Shown here: in pieces, positions 1 through 11,939 of the stretch
Numbering within the stretch: the stretch's first letter is position 1
Layout: each line of letters begins with the position of its first letter
From: Ascaphus truei
Taxonomy: Eukaryota; Chordata; Amphibia; Anura; Ascaphidae
NCBI GenBank assembly: GCA_036426205.1
Contig: CM071574.1
Span: 17,702,440 to 17,766,439, forward strand
DNA: 64,000 bases
Direction: 5' to 3'
Made by a program: the position numbers and the translations under genes
The notes under the pieces: generated by a model
The model's database searches: none
What the model saw: the letters and a program-made list of their open reading frames with translations, nothing else
Told to the model about the DNA's origin: nothing

Positions 1-565
1 ATTTGTGTACAGTAGAAATACTGTTTTTAATACATTGCTAAAATCTATAGTAAACTTTTTATTCAACGCCTTTAGGGCAATTAAGTGGTGCATCTAAATA
101 CATCTTTAACGCGCTACATGAAATACATGCAATCAAAACAAAATGTTTCCCTAATCACTTTGTTACAGAGCATTTGGGAGAACATGTTGTTTATAGCTTT
201 GCTGCTAGATCTATATTTTGATTATTCTGCTTCTGTTTAATTAGAGCCAGTCTGTATTCCAACAAAGCAAAATGCACTTATGTTACAACAGAAAAAATAT
301 TCTACCTACATTATATTTTATTATATTTAACATGCTTTTTACTAAATATTTGGACTTTGAAAAATGATGTGGAAAATGTAATGTAAAATCATTAACCTAT
401 GCCGCAATGAAGATCATGAAATATGTCTCCACGAATAAGCAGGTGAGCCATAGAAAATTATAAAAACCCTTAACACTGTTGGGAAAGGACTCATAGAACA
501 ATTCTTAAATCTTATTTTATCCAAGTCCCGAGTGCTATATATATTGCCCCAAACACAGCTTTAGA
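1..565. other. No feature recognised
   Basis: AT-rich sequence with no coding frame of note, no tandem repeat and no inverted ends that I can see. Confidence 0.5.
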
Positions 566-800
566 CAACAACACGTGGAGATACATCTGTGCACAAAAAG
601 GGCACAGCTGAGATACCTGGGAGATATGCTAATTTAAGTGATTTAAATATACTTTGCATATCCATAGTAGCATATCGCCCAGGTATCTTAGGTGTGCTCC
701 TTTTTGTGCATGTGTTGTCTCTCTCGGCGATGCGAATATTAACAAAAATGTGTCAAAATATTCGCTGGTCGAATTTTGATACATTCACCCATCTCTACTG
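566..800. repeat. Fold-back element plus a hAT-like end
   Basis: Bases about 590-635 (CACAAAAAGG...GGGAGATATGCTA) are repeated in inverted form at about 667-712, giving an imperfect hairpin of some 45 bp per arm around a short AT-rich loop. The stretch after it ends near 798 in TTCACCCATCTCTA. That is the same end as the hAT-type element at 36748-36960, so an old hAT end probably abuts or contains the hairpin. The matching left end and the target duplication were not found. Short open frames here are by-products of the hairpin. Confidence 0.5.
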
Positions 801-1242
801 CTGGGCAAGTTTTTTCACTGATGTCTAAATAATTAGCTTTTCCCTCATGTCTAACTAATATATCACTATTCTCCGCATTTACGTACAATTACAATTACGT
901 ACATTTAAATATTGATATCCATCCATTGTGTGTACATTAAACAATAAAATGTGTTAAACAGCACAACTTTATATCTTCAACTGAATTGACATTGAATGAA
1001 GAGAAACGGACAATCATGACTTGCACTATAAATGTATTAATTTGCAAAATACACTAAATAAGTACTTCAGTATTAGGTGATAACTTTTTTATTTGAACTA
1101 ACAATTGATATAACAGTATAGGAGACGCTTTCAGGTCAAAGAAAACTGATTGACAAAATATTCCATGGGCCAGATACATCAAGCTGCGTTAACCTAAAAA
1201 TGTACCATCTGATACCTTCCCTTTGTTGAGTGCTGTAACGTC

Positions 1243-1681
1243 CCCTTAAAGAGAAGGAATGTGATTCCTAAAAAGTTATGTGATTCCTTCCCTTTAAAGG
1301 GGCCTCTCCAAATCCAGGGGACCGAAGTAGGGACCATAAAAAATAGAGAAAATCTACATAGTGCAATAAAGCTGCAACAGTGAAAAAAATATATATTAGA
1401 ACCCAAAAAGACCTTCTCACAATAGAGCAGGAATAATCAGACAATTAAGATACCAAACCAGTGTTGATAGCTACCCTGGATAGTCTATGGTGGTAGTCAG
1501 AAATCTCGAATAAAGAGATAAACAAGCATACAGTAGTGCAGATCAAACACAATACTTTATAAACAGATAAAACAAGGTTCACAATTGGAGGCTTACTATC
1601 TGAAAGCAGGGGACCTCACAGCAGCCAAAAAAGGAAAGCATCAGAAGGTACATCAAACAATCTGGTTGCTTGATGTACCTT
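1243..1681. repeat. Two small perfect or near-perfect hairpins
   Basis: One hairpin pairs CCCCTTAAAGAGAAGGAAT near 1243 with its inverted copy ending in TTTAAAGGGG near 1301. The second is a perfect 12-bp stem: AAGGTACATCAA at 1645-1656 pairs with TTGATGTACCTT at 1670-1681. The sequence between them shows no other feature. The second hairpin lies just upstream of repeat family A copy 1. Confidence 0.5.
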
Positions 1682-1734
1682 GTGATGTCATCAATGTTGA
1701 TTCAAAGGTCATTATCAATCAAATTCATGGCTGA

Positions 1735-3150
1735 TCACATGATACATCCACGAATCTACCATGTGACTGTCAAATGCGACTTCACAGGCCTTATATACAG
1801 TAAGATCTGTCATGTCTCATTTGACAGGAAGTGGACGACGAGTTAACATCTGCAAGAGGAACAAGAAAAGAAGAAGGAAGACGAAAAGAAGAAGCAACAA
1901 GACCTTCTCACCAGAGACTGCTCATCTCTCAATAGAGGATGGATTGCTTTGGATCAAGTTGAGGATCCATTACCCTTCATCCACGATGGATCTGGATTGG
2001 AAGACGGCCAGTAGATAGGGATCTCTTTTATATGATTTTGAATTTTTGGTTTATTTTTGTTCCATCGGGCAAGAATTAATGTTATGGTGTTTTTTGGCTT
2101 TTTACTGTTCTTGGCCATCAGCATGGATTTGTTTGTGTTTTTTTTTTTATACAGTATGTTGGGCATCAATCCTGGGTTGGATGTTGCAGAGGGGGCCCTT
2201 GATGAGGAGGGTGGCCTTCATCCCGGCAGGGGCAAGTAACATTTTTTTTTTTAGTAGGGTGTTTATTGATTAGTAATGTGGGTATTTAGGCCCCGATTGA
2301 GGGTTTAGGTAGGCACCGTGGCAATCAATGGATGTAATACCATAGTATTTATTATGTGTTGTAATGTAAAATGTTTAATGTTTATTTGTATTCTTTTCAA
2401 TAAGCAAAAGTCCTATTAGGTACATTTGCTTAATAGGACTATTGCCTGTTACTGTGGGGAGTGATGGGGGGTTTCTTGTTGAGGGTAGGGGGTTGGATGA
2501 TGGGGTAGTTCCTCGGGGGGAGGGTCAAAAGGGCCTAATCCCTTCATTACCTTAGTGTTGAGCCACTAAGGTAATGTATGGGGATCTGGGGGAGGGGCGG
2601 TTGGGTATTAATGTTTTATTAATACATTTAAAGTATTTTTGTTTTGCATTACAGGTTACCATTTATTGCCAATGTGATTATCTATGCTTCCCATTGAGAG
2701 GGCTAAGATATCCACAGTGACAATCAATGGTTTCATGTGTAAAATGTAGTCATGTTTTAATGTTATTTGTATTTTTTATGCTTAATGCTCAAAACCACTG
2801 TTAGCCACATTTGTTTAATTGGGATATTGGGTGTTAGTCTAGAAGGGGGGTAGGTTTTTTTTGGGGGGTAGGGAGTTGGGTGATGGGGGTACTTGCCCAG
2901 GGAGGTTGGTTATGCTCGGGGGGTGGGGTGAAGGGTGGTCAGGGGGTGTTAGTTAACCCCTTGCTTACTTTAGTGGTTAGTAAAGCATTGCATGGCAATG
3001 CTTTACTACCAAGGTGGGAAAGGGTATTTTTTTAATGCATTAACCCCTTTGGTGCCTGTGGTATACATTGGTAACCACAGGCACCAACAGGGTTAATGTT
3101 ATTTCGATCATAGGCTTCTGTAATAATAGATATTACAGAAGCCTAGGATA
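1735..3150 (+). repeat. Unnamed repeat family A, copy 1
   Basis: This region aligns by eye, in blocks, with 45226-46510 and with the head-to-head pair at 51590-53885. Shared blocks are: a TATA-like segment at 1787-1800 (CAGGCCTTATATACAG) followed by TCATGTCTCATTT; a segment at 2185-2239 that reads DEEGGLHPGRGK then stop, on a donor-like GGGGCAAGTAA; and spaced sequences of the type TTGCCAATGTG...ATCTATGC. It holds a run of hairpins at 2545-2576 (CATTACCTTAGTG and its inverse), about 2987-3006, about 3039-3095 and about 3110-3146. I do not recognise the family. It could be an old DNA transposon whose coding part has decayed. Confidence 0.5.
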
Positions 3151-3159
3151 CAAATATGA

Positions 3160-4391
3160 TTTTGGCTGAATAATGCACCCACTAAATTATTATTGCAATT
3201 TTGATGAATATCAACTTAACATTGCGGTAACGACGCTCAGAAATTCTTTTAACCGTCTGCGATATTAACTCCACTTTAACAGAGTTTGATGTATCCCGTC
3301 CCATAAGTTTAACATAGGTGTAAAATCCAAGATAACAATCTAAGGTTGCGGCCACGGTGCAGCGACGCGCGCACATGCTTGAGAGCCGCGACGTCACCAA
3401 CACTCAGAGCATGAGCGCTAGCCTGTCCTGCAGCAATTTGAGAGCGCAAGCGGGGGGGGGGGGGGTGTGTGGCACATAAGGGAGGGGGCTTGTCATTGCC
3501 GGCGCCGGGAGAGGTCTATTTATAGTATTAGCAATCACTCTATTCCCATAAATGTTTTTTAACCAGCATTAATAGTCAGTAATGCCCCATATTATTTGGT
3601 ATCTTCTCAAACAGAGCTGCAGCATGGGTCATGATGGATGGATCAGTGAGCGTACAGAGTGGACCACAGACACTGGCAGTAAGGATCTGTAAGGAGCCCA
3701 GTGGATCAGGGTGAGAGGGGAGCACTGGGTGAGCACATCGAGCAGCACAAGGTGAAAGACAGAAGAAGAATGTGAGAAAACAATCTTGATAAATATGGGC
3801 CAGAATAAGTTATATTACTAGTGTGTTTGAGGTGGCAAATATGTAAATATATAAATTTAGGTCTACAAAATGCAGCCAACCTTGTTTCATTTAGGTGTAT
3901 AAATGGGATCTTTACATGGATAAATGGTGTGATAGGGGGAAATTCAATCCCAAATCCAGATTGTGGGGATTGTTTTAGGTATGCTCTATACAGTAGATAC
4001 TTTATCTTGCACATACTGTATGTGGGATAATGGGCATTTATATCAGATCTTAACATTTCTCTTTAATTGGAAAATTACATTTGTACTTGTATTCAGTGTG
4101 AATATTTTAATAAATTCAGGTTTTAATAGGATACTTGAACCTTTGGCGCAATCATCGGAGTGCATTTACAGTGCTTCGGGGCAAACATGCATTGTATTTC
4201 ATATTGTACTGCTGAGGACATTGATTAGATGTTGACCTCCTGTTGTACTTCGACCTTTTGTCACATACTGTATAGGATACAAGTGCTATAAATAAAACAG
4301 GAGACATAAAAGGACATAATAATAATAATCCAGTGACTCATTTTTCAAGGAAACAAACATGTATGAAAATTACAATATATCCAATTGTCTG
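3160..4391. other. No gene recognised; G-run
   Basis: About 3330-3520 is CpG-containing and has a run of about 13 G at 3452-3464. The rest, up to the L1 insertion site, is AT-rich. A 116-codon open frame on the minus strand at 3706-4056 has no recognisable motif and composition like its surroundings, so I do not call it a gene. Confidence 0.4.
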
Positions 4392-4407
4392 CATTGTTCG
4401 GTATTTT
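4392..4407. repeat. Target-site duplication, 3' side of L1
   Basis: CATTGTTCGGTATTTT here matches CATTGTTCTGTATTTT at 11227-11242 at 15 of 16 positions. The two copies flank the minus-strand L1 element exactly, next to its poly(A) end and its 5' end. This is the mark of target-primed reverse transcription. Confidence 0.85.
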
Positions 4408-4775
4408 TTTTTTTCAACCAAATTTTTTATTAAGTGCTTTGTACAGGCATACAAAAATCTATCAACACAATGTCATATAATTCAACATCCACAGCACTTC
4501 ATTTTATAACTAACTGAAACAACTAGACAGACAGGGGAGACACTGACTCACAACTCCACAAGACAGAACAACAAACGTGAAGGAGGGGGGGGGGAGTGCA
4601 GTCTGGGATATCTTCAGTTCGACTTCTTTCCATGTGGCCCTTTGTGTTAGGGATCAGTTTCTTTTTGTGACCTCTGACCATCATTTCGATCGGTTCTAGC
4701 CCATGTCCACCCTACCTGTCTCTGGTTTGCCTAACGTCAGTTCCAGCCCATCCAAGGAGAATGCATTTCGAGCTA

Positions 4776-7700
4776 TCATAGCAATATATTGGAGGCATCT
4801 ACCCCTGGTATATCTGATTGGGCTAGCCATGGAGCCCATGTTTTTAGAAAATTTGTGCTAGTGTCGTTGACCAGACTCGTCAACTGCTCCATCCGGCAAA
4901 CGTACCAAATTCTATTCTGCATTTTTGGGATATTGGGTAAATCAGGTTGCTTCCACAATGCTGCGATTTCGCACCGCAGGGCTGTGGCAAAATGTACGAT
5001 TAATTTCTGCTCTGATCTGTTTAGGCCCTTGGTGCGCCTGCCCAGCAGAAACAACCAAGGGTCCAAAGGGACCCCGTGACCGAGTACATTCTGCAGCCAG
5101 TTTCTAATATCTTCCCAGATCGGGGCCGCCTTGGCGCAACCCCACAGCATGTGCAACAAGTCTGCCTGCTCCCCACATTGTTTCGGGCACAAGGGGGGGT
5201 AATCTTTGACAAACGTTGCAAATCTTTTCGGGGTAAGATACCATCTCATCAGGACCTTGTATGCATTCTCCTTTAATGAGATGCATATGAAGCTCTTAGC
5301 CGCCGCCAGTACTATAGTGTCCCAGTCCTCGTCTTCTAAAGTCTCCCCTAAGTCCTCCTCCCACCTGACCCTGTAACTCAGTTTGTTGTCACCGTCTTTT
5401 GCAGGACAGACCACTTCTCTATATATACCAGAGTTAAGTCCCTTGGCATCTGCCCCTCTTGAACAGAACTGCTCGAAATTTGTTCGCCTAGGGCGTTTTG
5501 GAATTTTAGTGTAGAACGCTCGAATCTGGAGGTAACTAAAGAATTCTGAATTTGGTAATTCTTTTTCAGATTTTAATTTGCTCGAAAGTTTTTATTGAAA
5601 TTCTGCCCTCCAGATGTAGAAGCCTCGTGAGGCCCTTTCGTTTCCAGATTGCTAAGTCATTACTCTGAAGGCCGGGAGCGAAATCAGGGTTACCCAAGAA
5701 CGGGGTCATTAAGGAGTGCTGCCTTGTAAGGGCATATTTATATCTGCTGCCCTCCCAGACTGCCAATGAGCTGCTTAGTGCAGAAAGCGGATCACTAATG
5801 GTTCTGAACACCTGTTTTGGTAACCAAATTAAGTCCTGCAGCTTAACCAGAGCGCAACATTCTTTCTCCAGTTCCACCCATCGCCGAAGGCTAGGGTGCA
5901 TGTGCCACTGAGTAATTTGGGATAATTGGGCCGCTCAGAAATATGAGACCAATCAAGGTACCCCCAACCCCCCTCTGGTCGTGGGCCTAAGTAACGTACT
6001 TGATTTTATTCGTGGAGTTTTATTACCCCAGACAAATTCACCATAGAGGACTGCAGACGGAGGATGTTGTCCTTAGCCACTTGTACCGGAAGGGTTTGGA
6101 ACAGATATATGATCCTGGGGAGGAGATTCATTTTAATACTCTGGATTCTACCGATCCTGGATATTCCAAAACCTGACCAACGCCTGAAATCCTCCCTCAG
6201 GGTTCTTATTAGTCTGGGGTAATTTGCTTTGTATAGGGCACTGTAAACCTTTGTTATATTAACCCCTAGGTATTTAATTTGGGTGGCTTGCCATTTGAAG
6301 TTGAAGTTTACCTCTATTAATTTTTCGCTGATATTAGGGAGGTTTATATTTAGGGCTTCTGACTTTGATTGATTGATTTTGAAACCGGATAACTTATTAA
6401 ATTCCCCCAACAAGCTAAAGACATTCGGCAGAGAGGTAAGGGGCTGTGATAATGTTAATATAACATCATCAGCATACAGGGCCACTTTATGTGACTGCTC
6501 CCCAATTTGAATTCCTGATATTTTTGGGCTGAGGTGGATATGTGCTGCCAGGGGCTCGATGCATAGAGCAAAAAGGAGCGGGGACAGGGGACACCCTGTC
6601 TGGTGCCACTCTTTATCGGGAATTCCTCTGACAGGAAGCCCTGGTGCCTGACCTTCGCCGTCGGTCCCCCATACAGAGCTAGAATTGCACTTATCATTCT
6701 CCCACCCAAGCCAAACTCCCCAAGCATCGCTCTAAAGTAGGGCCAGTCTATTCTGTCAAAAGCTTTCTCGGCGTCCAGACTGACTACCATAGACGGGATA
6801 TTTTTCCTTTGTGCCAAATCAATTAAATCTACTATCCGCCTGGTGTTGTCTGCCGCCTGCCTGCCACAAATGAACCCCACTTGGTCAGGGTGGACCAGCT
6901 TTGGCATAACCCTGTTGAGACGGTTAGCCACTAATTTGGAAAATATTTTAGTGTCCGAATTGATCAGCAAGATGCGTCTATAGCTTTTGCAGTCTGCTGG
7001 GTCCTTCCCTTGCTTATGTATCAATGTGATTGACGCTTGCAGCATCGAGCCAGGGATGGGGGCACCCTCCAGAAAGGAATTGAATAGCTTTAATAGGTGA
7101 GGAGCCAAGATATTCCGAAATTTTTTATAATAAAGTTTGGAGAAGCCATCCGGGCCAGGGGCTTTAGATGGCTTTAGTGACTTCATTACCTCTAAGAGCT
7201 CCTCTAGTGAGAAGTCATCCTGCAGTGCGTCCCTTTCCTCTCTGCTTAATCTAGGTAATCTAGCCCCCTCTAGGAATGTCTTCAGTTGTCTACTAGTGGT
7301 CCCGTTCTGAGTGACCTTCGCCCCATCATATAGGGACTCGTAATATGCTTTGAATTCCGCTACTATTAATTTGGGGTCAGAAGTGAGATCTCCCTTTCTA
7401 GTCCGAATGATCTGTATTTGGAAATTTTGATCTCTACCTCTAAGTTTTTTGGCAAGAAGGGTATCTGGCTTGTTCGCTTTTTCAAAAAATTTCCGATTAG
7501 ACCACGACATCTCCTTTTCAGCTCGGGAGGCTAGCAGCAAATTTAGTTTAGTTTTGGTATCCAGCAGCCCCTTTAGAGTGGCTGCTTGCTTATTTTCTTT
7601 GTGTAGGGCAGAAAGGACAGCGAATTCTGATTGTGTTTGTTTGATCTTTTTGTCTTTCTCCCTTTTACGTCTGCTCGCCATACCTATGAGCTCTCCTCTC

Positions 7701-8575
7701 AGCGTTGCCTTATGGGCCTCCCATAGGGTGGACTGTGAAACAACACTGCCGACGTTCTCCTTAAAATATTCCCTGATTTTAATTCCCACTTTGTGTTCAA
7801 TCTCTGGGATTTTTATCAGTAACTCATTGGGTTTCCAGTTCGCTCCTGGTCTGTCTAGACTGAAGTCTGAGCACAGCAGCTCAACAGGCGCGTGATCCGA
7901 CCATAAAATATCATGGATTCTCGTGTGGGTGATCTGAGAGATCATTCTGCTAGACACAAAGAGGTAATCTATTCTGCTGTATCTGTCATGTGGGTGGGAG
8001 TAAAAGGTGAAACCTCTCTCTCCTTGGTGTTTTTCACGCCAGATATCTACTAAATTGTTGGTCCTCAGTCCTCTGAGCCATGAGGCTCTAGCTGTCGGTA
8101 TCTTGTGCTCTCCCAGGGTGCATCTGTCCAAAGTCGGATCTAATGTCTGATTAAAGTCTCCTCCCTACTACTACACAACCTTGTGCTATCTTATTGAGCA
8201 TGGAAAAAAGTTTGTCTGGGAAGGTTTCTTCTTGTTCACTGGGGGCATATACATTAGCCAGTGTTATAGCTTGTCCTCTTATATCCCCCACAACAATTAA
8301 GAACCGGCCATTTTTATCTTTTTTTATTTGCGTGATGTTTATTGGTAAGTGTACCAGGATTGCAACTCCTTTTTTTTCTTAGTCGCTGCTGCTGAGAACC
8401 ATTGCTTATTCCTGCCATCTATATATTTGGGGGAGCTAGATGTAGAAAAATGTGTCTCTTGTATTATAATGATGTCTGGGTCCGATCTTTTATAGTCAGA
8501 CATGGCCACTCTCCTTTTCTGGGGGCTGTTAAATCCCTTAACGTTGTGGGACAATATTATAATCTCCCTACCCAT
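4776..8575 (-). pseudogene. L1 ORF2: AP endonuclease-reverse transcriptase, frameshifted
   Basis: ORF2 of an L1 nicks target DNA and copies the element RNA at the nick. Five open segments on the minus strand make up a protein of about 1,260 residues, the usual L1 size: 8575-8339, about 8330-8131 shifting frame into 8131-6455, 6485-6006, 5901-5566 and 5414-4776. The endonuclease shows HNVKGFNSPQKRR, the QETH glutamate, VYAPSE, GGDFNQTLDP, SRIDYLFVS and SDHAPV. The reverse transcriptase shows KAPGPDGF, SLDAEKAFDRIDW, GTRQG and LYADDVILTLS. Near the end CPKQCGEQADLLHMLWGC fits the L1 CX3CX7HX4C cysteine motif. Frame breaks lie near 8370 (in an A8 run), 8165, 6600, 5950 and 5490. Catalytic residues are present, but the reading frame is not continuous. 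Confidence 0.92.
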
Positions 8576-10155
8576 TTGTGAAAACCATGGCTCTCACATC
8601 TCTGAAGACTCGCCGAACGTGACGGGAGTTCCTCGACCGAGCTGTTCCACTTTCTGCTTGGGTTCCACGACTGCATAGGGAAAAAACGAAGGGGCATACG
8701 AAAGGGGAACACAGAAACACTAACGAGACTACATATAAACAACTGGTGGCTAATCTGGGGCAATCCCCAACTGCCACACTATCTGCCCCTCCTGGGTGTC
8801 CAGCCTGGGCACCGCCCTGAATGGTCCTCCTCTTTCCTCTGCGACCCAGTCCAGCTGGCCCAGTGAGGACTTTCATGGACCCCCTGGAGAGTAACCCCCA
8901 GGTACCCATGTGGAGTCCCATGGCGAAGGTGGGCATGGATCCCGACCCCACTCTCCCCCTTCCGTGACATGGGCTTTACATAAAGAAAAAACATCCACTT
9001 TGATATCTACAGACTCCCCCCTATTCGGCGTAGTCGATAACCCTAACCCGGTCTTGTAGCTAGCCTAATAGGCCCCTCGCTGCCAATCTCAGTAACCTGC
9101 TTCACTACCCCTCATGTGCTTAATCCTCTTCTTTCTTAACCCCTACTTATGCTCCCTCCTCCTGAGTGGGCCCTGTAGATTCAGGACAGAGGCTCTTATA
9201 ACAATGGACTGCCTCTGCTGGCCTTCTATCCGCTTCTGCTTTTAGACCACGTTTGCTAATTCTGGTGCTTCCCTTACTATCAGGCCTCCCTATACGAGTG
9301 CTCACTTTGTACTTCTCAGCCTCCTCCAACCCTCGAGCGTAATATCCTCCTCTCTTTGGGACGCCCTCCTTGGTGCCCTTCTGCTTCCTAATCCTGTAGT
9401 CAGTGTAAACCCCTTTTTTGTTCCTCTTTTCCTAGCCCCCCTATACCCACGCCGACCATATCTTTATTAAGTCCCTTTGCCTTTGTACTCCCCCCTCTTC
9501 GTTTTTCCAGTTTCCATCATTCCCTTTCCTACTCCTACCTTCCTGCTCTAATATCTCTCCCGTCCGGCCATTTGCCCGCCATCATAAGTCTGCGTCTTCC
9601 GGATTCCTTTGCGTCTGTCGCCTGCTGACATCAACCTGGACTGCGTTCCTGCCCCCTCCAAGATGGCCGCCTGGCTATTTCCGGTGATGTGTTTCCGGTC
9701 GCCGCCATTTTCCTGCTGGGTGTCCTCGAGGACGGCTGCTTTCCCGCTCAGTCTTCCCGCCAAACTTCATCTTCATCTTCCGAGTTTCAAAATGGCGGCC
9801 GTGTCCTCCATTAACGCCATCTTGCCGAGTTTGCGTTCCACTGCCATGTGCGGAGGACTGTACTCCGGCTTTGGCTTAACGGATCAGGTAAGAGTGCTGG
9901 TTCATCATTTAATCTGTATCTTCTAGGTAAATTGCCTTCCTCGCTCGCTACGGGGCAGACGCACTGACCCCCCAGGGCCCGACTTTGCTTTTGTTTTTAG
10001 GAACATTTACATCTTTAGAAGATCACACAATTGGGAGTTCATTTTAACATCAACTTTAATGACAACTTTGTCCGCAACTTCGGAAACTTGGAGATTTTTT
10101 AAAAGGGAAAAAACAAACGGATTTCAAATAAAGCCGTCTTGCTGTCCCGCCTTAG
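8576..10155 (-). promoter_or_regulatory. Long L1 inter-ORF region with YY1-like motif cluster
   Basis: About 1.6 kb separates ORF1 from ORF2, whereas I would expect tens to a few hundred bases in an L1. It has no coding frame of note. At 9565-9824 it is CpG-rich and carries repeated AAGATGGC/GCCATCTT-type motifs: AAGATGGCCGCC at 9659-9670, CCGCCATTTT at 9702-9711, AAAATGGCGG at 9789-9798 and CGCCATCTTG at 9815-9824. Such motifs bind YY1 in mammalian L1 5' UTRs. A second, internal promoter driving ORF2 is possible but is inference. The rest of the stretch is plain, moderately GC-rich sequence. Confidence 0.4.
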
Positions 10156-11075
10156 TCATCCTCCTCCTCTGCAGCCTCCCGATTTTTCTCTGGGTCTGCC
10201 TGCTTTCAGCCATTCTGTCTCCGGCGATTGCTCCCTACGTGGGGCAGCCGCAGGGCCCTCCTTGACTCCTATTTTTTGGAGAAATTCTTCTCCTTCCTCG
10301 ATCTCCCTGATAAAGATGGCCCTCTCGTTTTTGATGACCTGTAGACTAAACGGGAAGGTCGATCTCCCGCAGTAGCTTCGTAATCGGTTGCAGCTTTCTC
10401 CTCCTGGCCAACATAATGGGAGACAGATCTTGAAATCTTCAAATCGGCAGGACCCCTCTGTCCTGGTTTTTTGAAACACCGCATCTCGGGATCTGAAATA
10501 ATGGAGTCTGGCGATCACATCCCGCGGCTGTTCTGTGGCTAGTGGTTTGCTCCTGAGGGCCCGGTGGCACCGGTCCATCTGGAGTTCTGCCTCCGGTAGG
10601 TCGGGGAGCAAAGTTGTTAACCAGCGGGAGACGAATCCTTCTTCGTCGGTAACCACTTCAGGGATGCCGCGAATCTGTGATGTTGTTGCGGCGATAACTA
10701 TTCTCCGCATCCTCCTGCCGATCTACAATTTCCAATATTTGGGCTTGAAGGTGCGCGGTGCGTTTTTCATTTTTCTTTAAAGACTTAGATGTGGCTGCCA
10801 TCTTTTCTTCAAGTGCACCGGTCCTTCCTCCCACGCTCTGCACTTCTTTGCGGAGTTTTTGAATTTCAGCTTGCAGGAGGGTTTTTAAGTCCCGATTAGT
10901 CTATCGAGGTCGCAACGGCGGACCGGCAGCTGTTCGGGCCCCTCCGTCAGGTCTTCCTCTCGGACGGAGTGGTTGAATTCGGCGCCATTTCAGCTCCAGC
11001 GCTCCGCGAGCTAGACCTGTTTAGATATTTCCTGAGATCGCCCGTTGTCTTTCTTTTTGTGCTTTGCGAGGCCAT
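10156..11075 (-). pseudogene. L1 ORF1: RNA-binding coiled-coil protein, frameshifted
   Basis: ORF1 encodes the nucleic-acid chaperone that coats L1 RNA. The likely start is the ATG at 11075 (MASQSTKRKTTGDLRKYL), about 150 bases from the element's 5' end. After a frameshift near 10930, 10880-10690 reads as a heptad-rich coiled coil (EIQKLRKEVQSV...LEEKMAATSKSLKKNE) running to ENSYRRNNI. A second break near 10690 leads into IRGIPE, then LPDLPEAELQMDRCHRAL and PRDVIARLHYFRSRDAV, the RRM and C-terminal domain signature of L1 ORF1. The frame ends at 10156. The length, about 306 residues, suits an L1 ORF1. Confidence 0.85.
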
Positions 11076-11226
11076 CCTGGTAAGTTCAACAAGTGGGATT
11101 TGGGGGATCCGAGGTAATAACACAAGTTTTATGTGGATATTTTAATGCTTTTAACTCGGCGGGGGACGGAGCTCAAGGTTCAGGCATCCATCCACCACAC
11201 CATCGCGCATGCGCCTCCCTTAAGGT

Positions 11227-11242
11227 CATTGTTCTGTATTTT
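11227..11242. repeat. Target-site duplication, 5' side of L1
   Basis: CATTGTTCTGTATTTT, partner of the copy at 4392-4407 with one mismatch. It fixes the 5' end of the L1 at 11226. Confidence 0.85.
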
Positions 11243-11495
11243 AATGGCACATTGAAGAAATTAAAAACAAATTAAAGCTACCGTCCCAATGAACAATTCC
11301 ATGTTCTAACTGTACAGCTAGTGATTAGAAATTACTCAATTTTTTGGCATATAGACCCCTATTTTCTAAGCAGTGCTGTTCCATAAAACACTTGCCAGCA
11401 CCAGAAGATATCTAATAGCCATTGTCACGATAGGGGAGGTTAGACTAAACTTTTAACAGCAGGCAGATTGAGAGAGTTAAATAAACATAGGTTTA

Positions 11496-11707
11496 GGCTG
11501 CGTTTATAGTACCGGCAATGGCGACAGTGACGTCACATCAAAACAAATGTATTGACGCTGTCTTGTGCGCTTATAGTAGGTGCGAAGCAACGGTGCGACG
11601 GCTTGGGCGCAATCGCTGGAAGTTGCGTCAATTTGATTTTTCCAGCGACTGCAGCATGATGTCAGCATCACCGTCGTGTCGCCGTCGATGGCACTATAAG
11701 CGCGTCC
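11496..11707. mobile_element. PIF/Harbinger-type MITE
   Basis: The ends are inverted repeats of about 30 bp. The left starts GGCTGCGTTTATAGT and the right, read inverted, starts GGACGCGCTTATAGTG. TTA occurs on both sides (11493-11495 and 11708-11710), the expected Harbinger target duplication. At 212 bp with no coding frame it depends on a transposase supplied in trans. It is CpG-rich compared with its flanks. Confidence 0.7.
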
Positions 11708-11939
11708 TTATTCTGGCTGGAGCCAACAGGGAGCAACACAGTACAAAGACCTGACACTGGATGTATGCCTTGATCAGTCCATTCCTTGATCCCAGTAAAA
11801 TGAGATAAGCGCCCGGGTCACATATTTCTCGATACATTTGGCCTCAGGACATAGAGACCAACCAAGAACAATTGTGGAGCCCTGATCAGCATCGGCTTCT
11901 ATAGTTTCCCAGTCTTCATCTGAAAATATGGAGAAGTGG

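Larger units (their letters stand above)
4408..11226 (-). mobile_element. Full-length L1/Tx1-type LINE, inactivated
   Basis: A 6.8 kb non-LTR retrotransposon read on the minus strand, bounded by a 16-bp target-site duplication. In element order it has a short 5' leader (11226-11076), ORF1 (11075-10156), an unusually long inter-ORF stretch (10155-8576), ORF2 (8575 to about 4776), a 3' UTR and an A-run at 4404-4414, with AATAAA about 20 bp before it on the minus strand. Both ORFs are broken by several frameshifts, so the copy cannot move itself. The duplication differs at only 1 of 16 positions, which argues for a moderate age. The clade is called from the ORF1 and ORF2 motifs; its exact subfamily is unknown. 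Confidence 0.9.

Noticed and set aside
1812..2018. Lys/Arg-rich 68-codon frame
   Set aside because: Purine-rich part of repeat family A; not conserved as a frame in copy 2.
7449..7895. 148-codon plus frame
   Set aside because: Shadow of the L1 ORF2 on the other strand.
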